NCBI GenBank assembly: GCA_027946555.1 | Contig: JAPEVC010000006.1 | Span: forward strand, 186,001-250,000 | DNA length: 64,000 nt | Reading direction: 5' to 3' | From: Gnomoniopsis sp. IMI 355080 | Taxonomy: Eukaryota; Ascomycota; Sordariomycetes; Diaporthales; Gnomoniaceae | In this document: positions 22,002 through 32,314 of the stretch, one piece after another | Position numbering within the stretch: the first letter of the stretch is position 1 | How the letters are laid out: each line of letters opens with the position of its first letter | Translations under genes and position numbers: made by a program | The notes under the pieces: model-generated | The model's database searches: none | The model's input: only the letters and a program-made list of their open reading frames with translations | Told to the model about the DNA's origin: nothing

Positions 22002-23408
22002 ATGCGCCGTGTTGTCGTGACAGGTCTGGGTGCCATTACCCCTCTCGGAGTAGGCGCTCGCAGGACTTGGAGCCGACTTCTCGCTGGAGAATCTGGTCTT
22101 GATGATATCTCTACCTTGGAACCAAAAGCGCAGTGGAAAGGTTTGACTAGCACCGTCGCCGGCATTGTGCCGAGTGGCAAGGCGGGGAAAGCCAAAGGTA
22201 AATGGCATCCATCGGAATGGCTCGATGCCTCAGAGGAGAGGCGCATGTCCAAATTCACGCAGTATGCCATAGCTGCTACTGAGATGGCCCTGGCCGATGC
22301 TGGATGGAAACCCACCTCCCAGCCCGACTTGGAGGCCACCGGCGTGTGCCTGGGCAGTGGTATTGGCAATTTGGACGAGCTCTATTCCACAAGTCTCGCC
22401 TTCGAAAAAGATGTGAGCTTGGCTGTCCGGATCAAACTTGGCGAAGCAAAAGGCTAAGATTATAGGTAGGGTTACAAAAAGGTTTCCCCGTTGTTCGTCC
22501 CCAAGATCCTCATCAACCTGGCTGCCGGACATATTTCCATGAAATATGGTTTCCAGGGGCCTAATCATTCCGCCACTACAGCCTGCACCACGGGAGCGCA
22601 CTCGATAGGAGATGCGTCACGCTTCATTGCGTATGGTGATGCTGATGTGATGGTCGCTGGTGGCTCGGAATCGTGCTTGCATCCCCTGACTTTTGCAGGT
22701 TTTGGCAGGTCACGATCACTTTCTACGGCTTTCAACCATGATCCAAGCGCCAGTTGCCGGCCATTTGATAAGGAGCGCGACGGTTTCGTTGTCGCTGAAG
22801 GAGCGGCTGTGCTCGTTTTGGAAGAACTCGAACACGCCACTGCTCGTGGTGCGACCATATTGGCCGAGTTGGCTGGTTATGGCTGCAGTGGTGATGCGTA
22901 TCATATGACAGCGCCTAGGCTAGATGGCTCAGGGGCATTTTTGGCAATGAAAAGAGCCTTGAAGAACGCCCGATTTCGACCGAGCCAAATCGACTATATC
23001 AACGCTCACGCGACTAGCACCCCTGTGGGGGACGCGGCAGAGACGAAGGCAATCAGGAGTCTGATGTTAGGGGAGGACGGTGTAGAAAAGGAAAGTCAAG
23101 TCACGATTAGCAGTACAAAGGGAGCAATTGGGCATCTGCTAGGGGCAGCAGGTGCGGTCGAGGCCATGTTTTCCGTGCTGGCGGTAGCAGAGGTGAGAAT
23201 GCCCAGTTGAGCTTTTGATTGAGTCTAGTGATTAACGAAGTCACAGAATACGGCGCCTCCCACTGTCAACCTACACAATCCGAATGTTGGGTCCGACTTC
23301 AATTTCGTGCCTCTTCATGCTCAAGACAAAAGCATTGATGTTGCGATGTCCAACTCATTCGGCTTTGGTGGCACAAATGCTTCTCTGGTTTTCTCCAGGT
23401 ACGATTAG
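22002..23408 (+). CDS. CEM1: mitochondrial-type 3-oxoacyl-[ACP] synthase (Cem1-like)
   Basis: Condensing enzyme of type II fatty-acid synthesis, which in fungi runs in mitochondria and feeds lipoic acid supply. Exons 22,002-22,412; 22,470-23,192; 23,247-23,408, both introns phase 0, give 431 residues, the normal KAS II length. It begins at the fold itself ([18 protein letters not shown]), so a targeting peptide would have to come from an upstream exon that I do not see. The catalytic triad is intact: Cys about 176 in [10 protein letters not shown], His about 317 in [11 protein letters not shown] and His about 359 in [13 protein letters not shown]. The last exon supplies the conserved [15 protein letters not shown] stand-alone enzyme, not part of a polyketide synthase. 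Confidence 0.92.
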
Positions 23409-23861
23409 ACTGAGGATGAGGTTATCGACGACTAAAAGACATCTTGATACTTACGCGAGGTGCCTTCAATTTCGAGTTTCTTCGAGGTTTCTCAAGGGCT
23501 CCGAGATCATCACAGAGGAGGCCGCGCCTTCGGGAAGCACTGAAAGATAAAGGCCGCTATACTTACAGTAGTTACAGTAGTTGCAAATACCAAGAGCTAG
23601 CTTTGTCTGAGCTCGAATAGAATTCAGTACAATATATTCAGCATGCTCTGGTGGTCGTGCCTTCACGTTAAGATGCCGCTGACCTCTGAGACTGCCGGGA
23701 CTGGTCGTGAAGATGCCTGCCGGTCATTTTGCAGGGATCGCGACACTAATTTTTTGGCCATGACGCGAACAGTCTTGCGCTGGGCAACATCTTCCAATTT
23801 GAATAGAGGCAACCTTACGGAAACTCCTTTCTCGTGTGCGCGAAACTAGTTTTCCGTGGAA

Positions 23862-24880
23862 ATGGCAACACAACTTTGCAGACCCTGCCGCGACGTCGCG
23901 CGGCGCCAGCTACGGGCTCTAATCGAACTCAACCACCCAGCCCCACGAGCCTCCGTCGCAGAAATCGCAACGAGCTCGAGACGGCAATTCCACCGGACCG
24001 TGGCTCGTCGTGAAGAGAAAACAAAACCCGCCAGCGAACCTTCCACATTCGCCAGAGTCTTGACAGGCATAGCGAGCACCATACTCCCCAAGAAGGCAAC
24101 CCAACCCTACGCAATTTACGGCGCGACCGAGGCAATCTACAAGGCATGCTCGGCACCAGCCAAATATAAGATTTCTCCGGAGTTGCGGAAGAAGGAAGAA
24201 GTTCCCATGACTGAGGACGGCGAGGAGATTGGTGTAGGAGGTGGTGTGTGGCATGACGGTTTGTCTATCACACTCGCTCCACTTATCTATTCATGGCGCA
24301 TATGCTAACCCAAGGATACTTCACAGATTTTGGCCTACTCCCAACTTTCAGCACCTGGTCCCAAGTAACGATGTTACACCTCTACCTGATCGTCGTACGC
24401 CTGCGCTGCCTCGACAAGCCGGCCTGGCAGGCTTGGCAGGAGCAGCTAGTCAACCACTTCTTCCAGCACGCCGAGGACACGATGGAGGTCGAACATGGCA
24501 TGTCGAGTCGCATGATTCGCTCAGGTCACCTGAACTCGCTGTTCATGACGTGGCGGGGCGTGATACTTGCTTATGATGAGGGCCTGATCAAAGGCGATGC
24601 GGTCATGGCGGCTGCCGTCTGGCGGAATGTCTTCCGGAGTAGGGAGGATGTGGATATGCGGCATGTGGCGGCCATAGTGAGCTGGATGCGGAGGAGTATC
24701 CGGCAGCTGGACCAGATGATGGATCCGGCGCTGTTGTATCATGGAGCGAAAGTGTTCAAGACGCTGCCCACGGCGGAGCTGCAATTTGTGGATGAGCCTG
24801 TGGGTCTGCATAAGCTAAAGGCTGCGAATGCCGGAACGATATCTGTCAAGCCTGGGACCAAGGAAAGCAGATTCAAGTGA
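23862..24880 (+). CDS. CBP3: ubiquinol-cytochrome c reductase assembly factor Cbp3
   Basis: Two exons, 23,862-24,258 and 24,327-24,880, give 316 residues. The N-terminus is rich in Arg, Ala and Ser and has few acidic residues for 50 positions, fitting a mitochondrial presequence. The conserved chaperone domain spans about 100-280 with WHDDFGLLPTFSTWSQVTMLH formed across the splice junction, then HFFQHAEDTMEVEHGM and MRRSIRQLDQMMDPALLYHG. In yeast Cbp3 works with Cbp6 to help translation and assembly of cytochrome b for complex III. The gene converges on dihydrofolate reductase, with only 133 nt between the two stop codons. Confidence 0.9.
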
Positions 24881-25013
24881 GCAAGCATGTGGACCATGAG
24901 ATAGGCTTTTGCGGACCATCTGCTGGAGCGTACACACATAGATGGACGGGTTGCGTAGTCAAGGCTGGCAGAACAGCCATGTCATGAGCAGCTTTATAAT
25001 CCAACAAGAGATC

Positions 25014-25730
25014 CTAACTACTCCTCTCCCACATTTGGAATTCGTATTTGATCTCGTTTTCAACCTGTAGACCTTCCGGAACCGTTTCGCCCGCCCAAGC
25101 ATCCAACTCCTCTTTTGACGCCTTCACCCACGCCGGATCACACACCCTCTCGCCCTCATCGCTTAGCCTCAGCGAGAAGTGCGTATCACACTCAAATTCC
25201 GTCATAACTTTGGTCAAAAGCACCCTCCTTGCTTCTTTCAGCTCCAGCGCGGATGCATAGATCTGCCCCCCGCCAATCACAAAAACTCGGCCAAGCGTCC
25301 CTTCCGGTTTCGATTGAAGGTAGGATATGGCTTGCTCTAGTGAAGGGGCCTTGACACTATCCGTCTCAAGACTGGAGGGTTCAATGATAGTGCTGGGAAA
25401 AGAGCGGCTAATGACTATGTTGAGACGGCCTTTGAGCGGGCGGAATTTGGGCGGGATGCTGTCCCATGTTTTACGGCCCATGATGACTGCGTTTATGGCT
25501 GGTGGATCGACCTGTACGCGCATGAGCCTCGTGAAGTCATTACTCGTAAGACGACCAGGACTCACTGATGGTGGCAATCTTTTTGTTATCCTGGCGAAGT
25601 AGGCCATCTCCTTCTTCAGTCCCGTCCACGGAAGTGTTCCTCGCAAGCCGATGCCCATGTCACGGGTGGCTGCGAGGACGAGTGTGAGCTCCAGGGGCAG
25701 CATTGTGGTCTGCGTTGTTGAGCTATTCAT
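25014..25730 (-). CDS. DFR1: dihydrofolate reductase
   Basis: Reduces dihydrofolate to tetrahydrofolate with NADPH. The frame encodes 238 residues: LVLAATRDMGIGLRGTLPW at the N-terminus with the family TLPW motif, an acidic active-site residue in LKKEMAYF, the NADPH-binding AVIMGRKTWDSIPPKFRPL, and later VFVIGGGQIYASAL. Between KRLPPS and VDPPAINAV lie 18 residues (bases 25,565-25,512) that other DHFRs lack in this place as I remember them; this stretch starts GTGAGT, ends ACAG, is 54 nt long and contains no stop. It is probably an intron whose retention keeps frame; spliced, the protein is 220 residues. Divergent from the eL41 gene. Confidence 0.93.
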   Translation of the reverse strand: MNSSTTQTTMLPLELTLVLAATRDMGIGLRGTLPWTGLKKEMAYFARITKRLPPSVSPGRLTSNDFTRLMRVQVDPPAINAVIMGRKTWDSIPPKFRPLKGRLNIVISRSFPSTIIEPSSLETDSVKAPSLEQAISYLQSKPEGTLGRVFVIGGGQIYASALELKEARRVLLTKVMTEFECDTHFSLRLSDEGERVCDPAWVKASKEELDAWAGETVPEGLQVENEIKYEFQMWERSS

Positions 25731-26422
25731 TATTCAGTAACCTCTGGCAGGACATGAGAAGCGGCCTTTGCAAAGGAAATACCGTTCACTCATTTGCGCG
25801 AGTGCAATATCCAAGTAGGTACTGTCCTGGCCAGGATCTCATGCGACTGGTCTGCCGCGCTGGTAACCGACAAGAACGAGACAACGTGCAGACAACCGCA
25901 CCAGATTAAACTCTCAAGTCAATTGTGAGAAGCGCACTTCTTTTACTTTGTATACATCAACTCGCAGACTCGTCTTCCTTCAATTCCTTCCAATTTCATC
26001 AAAAAAAGGCCCAACAGTGTCGAGAGTTCCAACCCTAACCCGCCGGCATTGATTGATCAAGAAGCAGCTTCCCTGCTACTTTCTTGCCGTGCACGTGACC
26101 GGCCCACATCAGACCGGCGCCCAGCACAAAACCGGACAGCTCGACTGCGACTCCGACCTACCTTTCAGTTTTCTCCTCACCACCAACGACTTTCACCGCA
26201 GAACCGTGAGTTACATCCCTCCTTCCCTCCTCTTGGTTTCATCATCAGCTACCTCAATGGCAACTGCCTGTGCGGCCAATTGATCAATCAAAGCGATTGC
26301 TCAATCCGTCGGCGATGATGGCGCCCTCAGCAGCTCGATGCGACCTACGTCACATCTCGAGCTTTACCACACATCTAACGAGCACAAGCTAACCCCCCAA
26401 TCTACAGGCCCAATCGTTCACG
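25731..26422. promoter_or_regulatory. shared upstream region of DHFR and eL41
   Basis: Divergent promoter region. It contains the telomere-like AACCCTAACCC string (26,031-26,041), a motif type bound by Tbf1/Rap1-like factors at ribosomal protein genes in other fungi. A 5'-UTR intron of eL41 can be drawn from 26,206 (GTGAGT) to 26,407 (CTACAG), ending 15 nt before the ATG. Confidence 0.5.
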
Positions 26423-26562
26423 ATGAGAGCCAAGTGGAGAAAGAAGCGCGTTCGTCGCCTTAAGCGCAAGAGAAGAAAGATGAGAGCGAGATCGTAAGTT
26501 TCCACTTCAAAGCCTCAACCGTAGCATGCGAGCAGCTCTCTGACCCCTCCTACAGCAAGTAA
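26423..26562 (+). CDS. RPL41: 60S ribosomal protein eL41
   Basis: Encodes the 25-residue, almost wholly basic ribosomal peptide MRAKWRKKRVRRLKRKRRKM followed by RARSK, the length and composition of eL41 in all eukaryotes. Exons are 26,423-26,493 and 26,556-26,562; a 62-nt intron (GTAAGT..TACAG) splits the penultimate serine codon and leaves a final coding exon of only seven bases. Too short for ordinary gene finders. An additional 202-nt intron appears to lie in the 5' leader, as is common for fungal ribosomal protein genes. Confidence 0.95.
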
Positions 26563-27919
26563 ACAATTCGCACCATGCGACCTCACGCCAGCTCGAGCTT
26601 AACATGAGCCATCACGAAAAATACGCCATGACACCATCACGTCATCGCCACCATCTTTGAGCAATCACTCGCGTCACGCCACCACCACGCCCTTTCAACC
26701 ACCTGCCTGTGTTGGGGAGGATCGGATCTTCTGAGATTTCTGGACCCAAGTTTTTGGTGGGGGATTGGAGTCAGGGGGCTGTGACGACGCATCAAGGCTG
26801 TCCACTGTGACAGAGCTTCTGGGAGAACTGGCTACGCCAATTCGGAGGTCAAAACGGTTCGGCTGTTTTCAGGACAGACCACAACACATGAAGTCAACTT
26901 GCTAGGATGGACGCTTACGAAAACCTGTTGAAGGGAAAGGGTCTTGAGACAAGGACAAAATAAAAAGCAGTTTGCTTCGATTCTGTGCCATTTTCCTACG
27001 TCGTGATGTTTCGCATGACTCGTCTGCTCTGCGCGGGGCAGCGCATCGTCTAGAAAGACGCCCCACCAGCCGAATAGGTGACGTCGACAGATCAACACAT
27101 CTGCCACCGCTCAAGACATTTTGTGATCCCACCGGAGCCCTATGCCCCAGACTTCACCCCACAATACGAGATGATTCCACTGCAATGAGTACACGAGGCT
27201 GATCCTTGCGGAGGCCGCTTAATAGAGGCTATGTCACACAGAGGCCCACTTCGCTCTGGCCAGATGACCACAAGAGCTCCTAACTTGGAGGACCGAAGGG
27301 ACGAGGTCATACCGCTCAATTCCAATACCTTGTATTTCCATAAGCTGGTCAGGGTATTTGAACCCTAGTACACTGCAACACCGTCGAACGAATGAAGGGC
27401 GCTTGGGTGTCGTTGAGTACTTTACCCGTCCCTTGTCTGGTGGGCCACATGCACTCTACAGCCTTACTTCAAGGGTCCAGACAGGCTGTCAGAAATTAGG
27501 CAACGTGTGGCGTCGACTACTAATATTCACCGATCTCGAATTGAAACTTACAGTATGGTCTTTCTCAGCCTGTGTGATGCATGGCGGGCAATGCGCTGCT
27601 ACACACGATGAAGCTCGCTATGGTCGCTTACATCCTGACGTGCTGTGGAGTACCTTACCAGGCTTACCTGGCTGTGCAGACCAACCCTCTGCACTGTCTG
27701 ACTATACGGTGAGGGCCCGTATTATTATGTACACGTCTGCACGGGGATGGATACGTAAAGATGGAGATGCCTAAGGGGGCAAGGCTGTAAGCTGAAAACT
27801 GGCAACATCGGTACTTTCTGCTATATCTTGCAGCACTTTGCCTTTGTGATACGCAGTATTCAATACTCGCGAACACAAATCTGCTACTATTTCTGATCCT
27901 TTCCTACGCCCTGTACAAG
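26563..27919. other. intergenic, no gene seen
   Basis: About 1.36 kb containing the 3' end of eL41 and the promoter of the acetyltransferase. Several short frames on both strands lack recognisable features. Confidence 0.5.
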
Positions 27920-28844
27920 ATGTCTGCACCAAGCAATATCGACGCGGCGGAGAACCGCCGCAAAATGGAAGCCGGCGAGCTCTACTATGCTTTCACTCCA
28001 GAGCTGATCAAAGAGAGGCAATTGTGCAAGCAGGCCTCGAAGCTGTACAACGATTCGGATGGTCTGTCGCGCAGAGAGCAGATCGAGTTGTTTCAGGAGT
28101 AAGAATGATGATATACATAATGACCCCTACAAGACGTCCTGGCTGAAGACAAGAATTTTAGCCTCACATCAGATGAGACGCCCCTGGAACGGAAGAAACA
28201 CATGGCATCTCAAGAGGAGGACGAGGAGACGCTCGAGGATTTCCCTATGATCTGTCCTCCCGTTCACATGGATTATGGCTACAACGTCAAGTATGTATTG
28301 ATGACCATCCCCTGCCTCAGCCGTTAGCACCACGTCCAAAGGCTCAACAAGACACAGGCTTGGCCCGAATGTCTTTGTCAACCAGAACTCCACCTGGATT
28401 GACACCTGTAAGATCACCGTTGGAGCACGCACCTTGATCGGGCCCAATTGCGCCTTCTATAGCGGTACACACCCCCTTGACCCCTCCATCCGCAATGGAA
28501 CCCGGGGTCCAGAGACGGGCAAGCCCATCACCATCGGCGAGGACTGCTGGTTAGGCGGCAATGTGATCGTGCTGCCGGGCATCACTATCGGAAAAGGAAG
28601 TACTGTTGGTGCTGGCAGCGTCGTAACTAAGGATGTCGAGCCGTACACGTGCGTCGCCGGGAATCCGGCGAGGTTCATCCGGAAGATCGAGGTCACACCT
28701 GTGAACACGGCCCCGGTCCAACAAGGCGGCGGCGTCGAGGTTCTGGCCGGTGAAGAGGCGCCCAAGGTCGAAGCTGGGTTCCTCGAGGAGGTAGTCGAGT
28801 ACATCAAGCGTGATTCGGATTCGGAGTCGGAGTCCGAGAAATGA
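27920..28844 (+). CDS. hexapeptide-repeat sugar O-acetyltransferase (maltose acetyltransferase type)
   Basis: Exons 27,920-28,098; 28,162-28,290; 28,358-28,844, in frame, give 264 residues. Residues about 10-60 are the Mac-type helical cap (NRRKMEAGELYYAFTPELIK, then NDSDGLSRREQIELFQ). A variable acidic linker follows, then the left-handed beta-helix with hexapeptide turns: MDYGYNVKLGPNVFVNQN, DTCKITVGARTLIGPN, the presumed catalytic His in YSGTHPLDP, and GEDCWLGGNVIVLPGITIGK. It should transfer acetyl from acetyl-CoA to a sugar or related acceptor in the cytosol as a trimer. The tail is acidic with a DSDSESESEK run. Stops of this gene and the next (reverse-strand) gene are 98 nt apart. Confidence 0.9.
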
Positions 28845-28942
28845 GAGGCTTCTGGCCGTATCGGACACTCCTGAGGTCATGACAGATTTTATCCGAGTAT
28901 TCTAGAAGCACTGGACCAAGCATATAGACTCGGACTGCTCGT

Positions 28943-29522
28943 TCACAAGCCACCCGAGATAGAGAACGATGAGACAACTAGCACGAAGACGTTGACCCAG
29001 CCCCAGATGAACGGTATCCACGTCGTCATGTACCATCCAGCCGCAATGTAAATAGCACCGACCCTGTGGTCGTGGTGTCAGCCAGTGCTCATTTTCCTCA
29101 CACTCAAGCTTCGTGTCGTGGGGAAACACTCACATAGCGCCCGTAACGCTGCCTGCAACCAAGGCCTCAAGCCCTGCTATCACTGAGTAGATGATGGGAA
29201 TTGTCCACAGGTACTTCCAGTTGGTTCTCTTTTTCCCGATCTGCACAAATAACGCAATTCCGATGACGGCCCAGTGAAATGCAGCAAACATGACCAGCGT
29301 CCAGTACAGGGTGAAGCGCCACATGTCAAAGAGCCCGTAGAGCACATAGCGGTCGTCCAGGGGTGGCCAGAAGAGCGACGGCCATCCTGGTGACTTGTAG
29401 TTGGTCGGCGGGTACGGCGGCGACGTCGTGGCCGGGGAAGAGCTATATGCTGTTAGAAGAGAAGGGAAACTTTTGCATACTTGTTGGTATATTGTATATA
29501 CTACTCACTTGTGACTTGCCAT
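28943..29522 (-). CDS. TMEM170-like small membrane protein
   Basis: Exons 29,522-29,509 (only 14 nt), 29,442-29,134 and 29,063-28,943 give 147 residues. A Pro/Ser-rich, Tyr-containing head (YPPTNYKSPGWPSLFWPP) precedes four hydrophobic segments: about 45-70 (FTLYWTLVMFAAFHWAVIGI), 80-110, and two in the last exon (AIYIAAGWYMTTWIPFIW and VNVFVLVVSSFSI). The LYGLFDMWRFTLYWTL pattern is what I recall for TMEM170 proteins, which in animals affect ER sheet shape and nuclear envelope. The role in fungi is not established to my knowledge. Divergent from Pex8 with 324 nt between starts. Confidence 0.75.
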
Positions 29523-29846
29523 CACTGTCGCCGACTATTGATGTCCTCCCCTTTTCGTTGTAGTGACAGGGATGTGGCCTCGGAAGTGAGCTGGTGAGTT
29601 GAAGTCAGCGCAGCGAAGACGTGCCTCGGCACAAGCCTCCCGAAAATCAACCGCGACCGAGCTTCCAATGTATACCACTAATCAGCACTATTACTCCTTG
29701 TACCATAGAGTACAACCTAGGTATCTACCTCGACAACACCTCGACAGCTCTTTTTCTCCTTTGTAAAGTAGCAACAGAACTACTCCCAATCACGATACGA
29801 GCTAGCTGTCAGATGGTCTAGCATAACCCTCCGAATACCGCCCGCC

Positions 29847-31934
29847 ATGCCGGCCGACCGTCTTCTTAATCAAGTCCTCGCGGACTATCAGACTACCCAC
29901 GACGAGCGCCAAACTGATCGCCTCTTCGGCACGACCCTCACTCTGCTGACCGAACTCACCAACCCACTCAACCTCTCCCTCCTTACCTCCCAGTTCCTCA
30001 CCGCGCCCGCGATATGGCACCGTCATGCCTCTGATGCCGACCCTCTCCGCAGCACGTGCCTGCGCGTGCTCAGCGTCTTCAATACAGCGGCAATCCACGT
30101 CCGGCGCAACGAACTCGAGAACGCAGACAAGCAGCGCGCCCTGACTTTCGGAATCACAGCAAGTCCAGCTGTAGGCGGCGGGCTGAGGAGCGAGGCCTGG
30201 GCGCGCGCAGTGGTTAAGGGCGCGGACGAGAGGAGCAGCCGATGGCAGCACCTACTCGTGTTGGCGGGTATATTCATGGGCTTCGAGGGAAATGGCAGGC
30301 AAAGCTTGTCGGGGAGTATGAGGAGAACGCTCGAGAGCGCTGTGGTCACGGCTGCGAACCTCGCGCTATACTCGCTAGACAGGGAACCCCCCGTGGCGGG
30401 GGCAGCTGTTGTACTAGCCCTGAATTGGGCGTTTTCGTTGATGTCGCTTCCGGCGAGGGAGGGCGTAGATTGTGATGCGTTGCTCCCTGTAGCTGTCCAG
30501 GCTATGGTTGGTGAGGCTGGCTACCAAGGCGGCTTCTTTCTGGGGTCAGTCGGGCCCGATGTGAAGCAGGTCGACCAAAGACTTGACTGGCCAGAGACGT
30601 CAGGTTCTTTCATGTCTATGAAGCACCTTGGGTCAAAACCACTCGTGGAAACAGCTGGTCCGCTCTCAAACCTGATTGCGTACTCTGCCGAGAGAGCGAA
30701 AGACCATCTCTTGGTTCTGCAGGCACAAGACGAATTGCTGACTTTTACATCAACCCTGCTTGCACAGTGGTGTAATGTGAAGCTGTCTGATGTTGAAATG
30801 TCGGATGAGGCTGTTTTCCTGACGGAGAACACTCTGCAAACCACATGGCCGGCGTTATGGCGCCTGCTCACGCACATCTTGTTCGCGGTGGTCGCTATTT
30901 TGCGGTCCGTGACCGCAAGGAGCCTACTTGACCCTCGTATAAGAAACCATGTTACGGGACCCAGTGTTGCGGCAAAAACACTGTATATTTACCGGAATCT
31001 CTATTTCATTTCTGCCCGAGGCAACGACAGCTTCCAGGCTTACACATTCTCGTACCTAACCTCGATCGATGTTCTGGCAAGATATTCTCAGCCCTCGATT
31101 GCATTTTTGAGAAATGCCGCGCCATCTACTCCAGGCTCAATACAAAATCGAACCTTGCCCAAGATATTGGACCTGTTCTATCTCAACACCGCCGAGCACT
31201 TACCTCTCATTTTGCCACCAGAGGCTTGCGAGGACTTGATCATCCAGCCCGCCACAGTCTACCTGTCGCATGGAGCGCCTCACTCAAAGCTCATGATGCA
31301 ACTTTTTGAAGCAGCACATTCTGCTGTCCTCTCCGTTCTCTCATGTCCTCAAAATGGGCCCATAGCGGTCAAGATGGCAGCGTTCTACGCCGAAACCCTG
31401 CTCACGTCTTTCCCAGCAAAGATTTCGCCCCGCCAATTCCGACTCGCCTTCAGCACACTGATGCAAATCCTGTCTCTTCCATTTCCCGTGTCCGCGACAC
31501 GACCGGACCTTGCAGAGACGTTGCTAGAGATGGTCCACTTCCGCGTTCCCCAAGCTGGTCAAGTACCTCTACCAGCCACACAAGATCAGAGCCTCTCAGC
31601 ACCGCCTCCAATGTCGGAGCAGAGCGCGCTGGTTCTCACTTTGATTGATGCGCTTCCCTTCCTCTCCCTGCCTATCGTAGAAGACTGGATGAACTTGGCT
31701 GCAACGGCACTACATGAGGTCTCAGATCCGATGTTGAAGGATGTTGCCAAGCAAAGATTCTGGGAACTCCTCGGCAGCGGCGAGATGGATGTCGAGAGGG
31801 CCGCCATCGGTGTAGCTTGGTGGGGTACCAAGGGAGGTCGAGAGCTGGTGCTGTTTGGTCCAGGTGAAGCGATGGCTCAAGAACCGCTAATGAGTGGAGC
31901 GCTTGTCGATGACTCGGCTCTAAGCAGACTGTGA
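29847..31934 (+). CDS. PEX8: peroxin Pex8, intraperoxisomal import factor
   Basis: Intronless, 695 residues. It has the features of filamentous-fungal Pex8: SLLTSQFLTAPAIWHRH near residue 45, then GGLRSEAWARAVVKGADERS, RWQHLLVLAGIFMGFEGN, and a long helical body with LPLILPPEACEDLIIQP and YAETLLTSFPAKISPRQFRL. The last three residues, SRL, form a peroxisomal targeting signal type 1, as expected for a lumenal protein. In yeast Pex8 bridges the docking and RING complexes of the matrix import machinery on the inner face of the membrane. No PTS2 is apparent at the N-terminus. Identification rests on remembered family sequence and the PTS1 together. Confidence 0.8.
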   Translation: MPADRLLNQVLADYQTTHDERQTDRLFGTTLTLLTELTNPLNLSLLTSQFLTAPAIWHRHASDADPLRSTCLRVLSVFNTAAIHVRRNELENADKQRALTFGITASPAVGGGLRSEAWARAVVKGADERSSRWQHLLVLAGIFMGFEGNGRQSLSGSMRRTLESAVVTAANLALYSLDREPPVAGAAVVLALNWAFSLMSLPAREGVDCDALLPVAVQAMVGEAGYQGGFFLGSVGPDVKQVDQRLDWPETSGSFMSMKHLGSKPLVETAGPLSNLIAYSAERAKDHLLVLQAQDELLTFTSTLLAQWCNVKLSDVEMSDEAVFLTENTLQTTWPALWRLLTHILFAVVAILRSVTARSLLDPRIRNHVTGPSVAAKTLYIYRNLYFISARGNDSFQAYTFSYLTSIDVLARYSQPSIAFLRNAAPSTPGSIQNRTLPKILDLFYLNTAEHLPLILPPEACEDLIIQPATVYLSHGAPHSKLMMQLFEAAHSAVLSVLSCPQNGPIAVKMAAFYAETLLTSFPAKISPRQFRLAFSTLMQILSLPFPVSATRPDLAETLLEMVHFRVPQAGQVPLPATQDQSLSAPPPMSEQSALVLTLIDALPFLSLPIVEDWMNLAATALHEVSDPMLKDVAKQRFWELLGSGEMDVERAAIGVAWWGTKGGRELVLFGPGEAMAQEPLMSGALVDDSALSRL

Positions 31935-32314
31935 AGTCGCTGTAAATTCTCACCTTCTTGCAGTCCTTTACGCTATTACCTGCGATCCTCAGGGTGCTCC
32001 GATGCTTTGAAACGACGTTTTGTCCACTTGCTTCTGGCGGAGCGGCTCTGTCTGCTTCTGGGTAGTTCACCAATTCACTCACTCAGACGCGGGAGACGCT
32101 TGCATCTTGCGTCTCAAGATTGCCTTGATGCATTGCTCTCACGTCAGCGACGTGTTGCACTGCATATGCGAGGAACTATCTCCTCTTTGCAAGTTGGCTG
32201 GCGTGTGGGGAACTGGCCACCCAATATCAAACCCCCATGGTGCCGCCTTTATCTTTTTGAACCACACACAAAAAACGAGCATTACTTTGCAAAGAAACAT
32301 TGTGCCGAGCAGAA
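31935..32314. other. intergenic between Pex8 and epoxide hydrolase
   Basis: Tail-to-head spacer of 380 nt; no separate gene seen. Confidence 0.5.
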
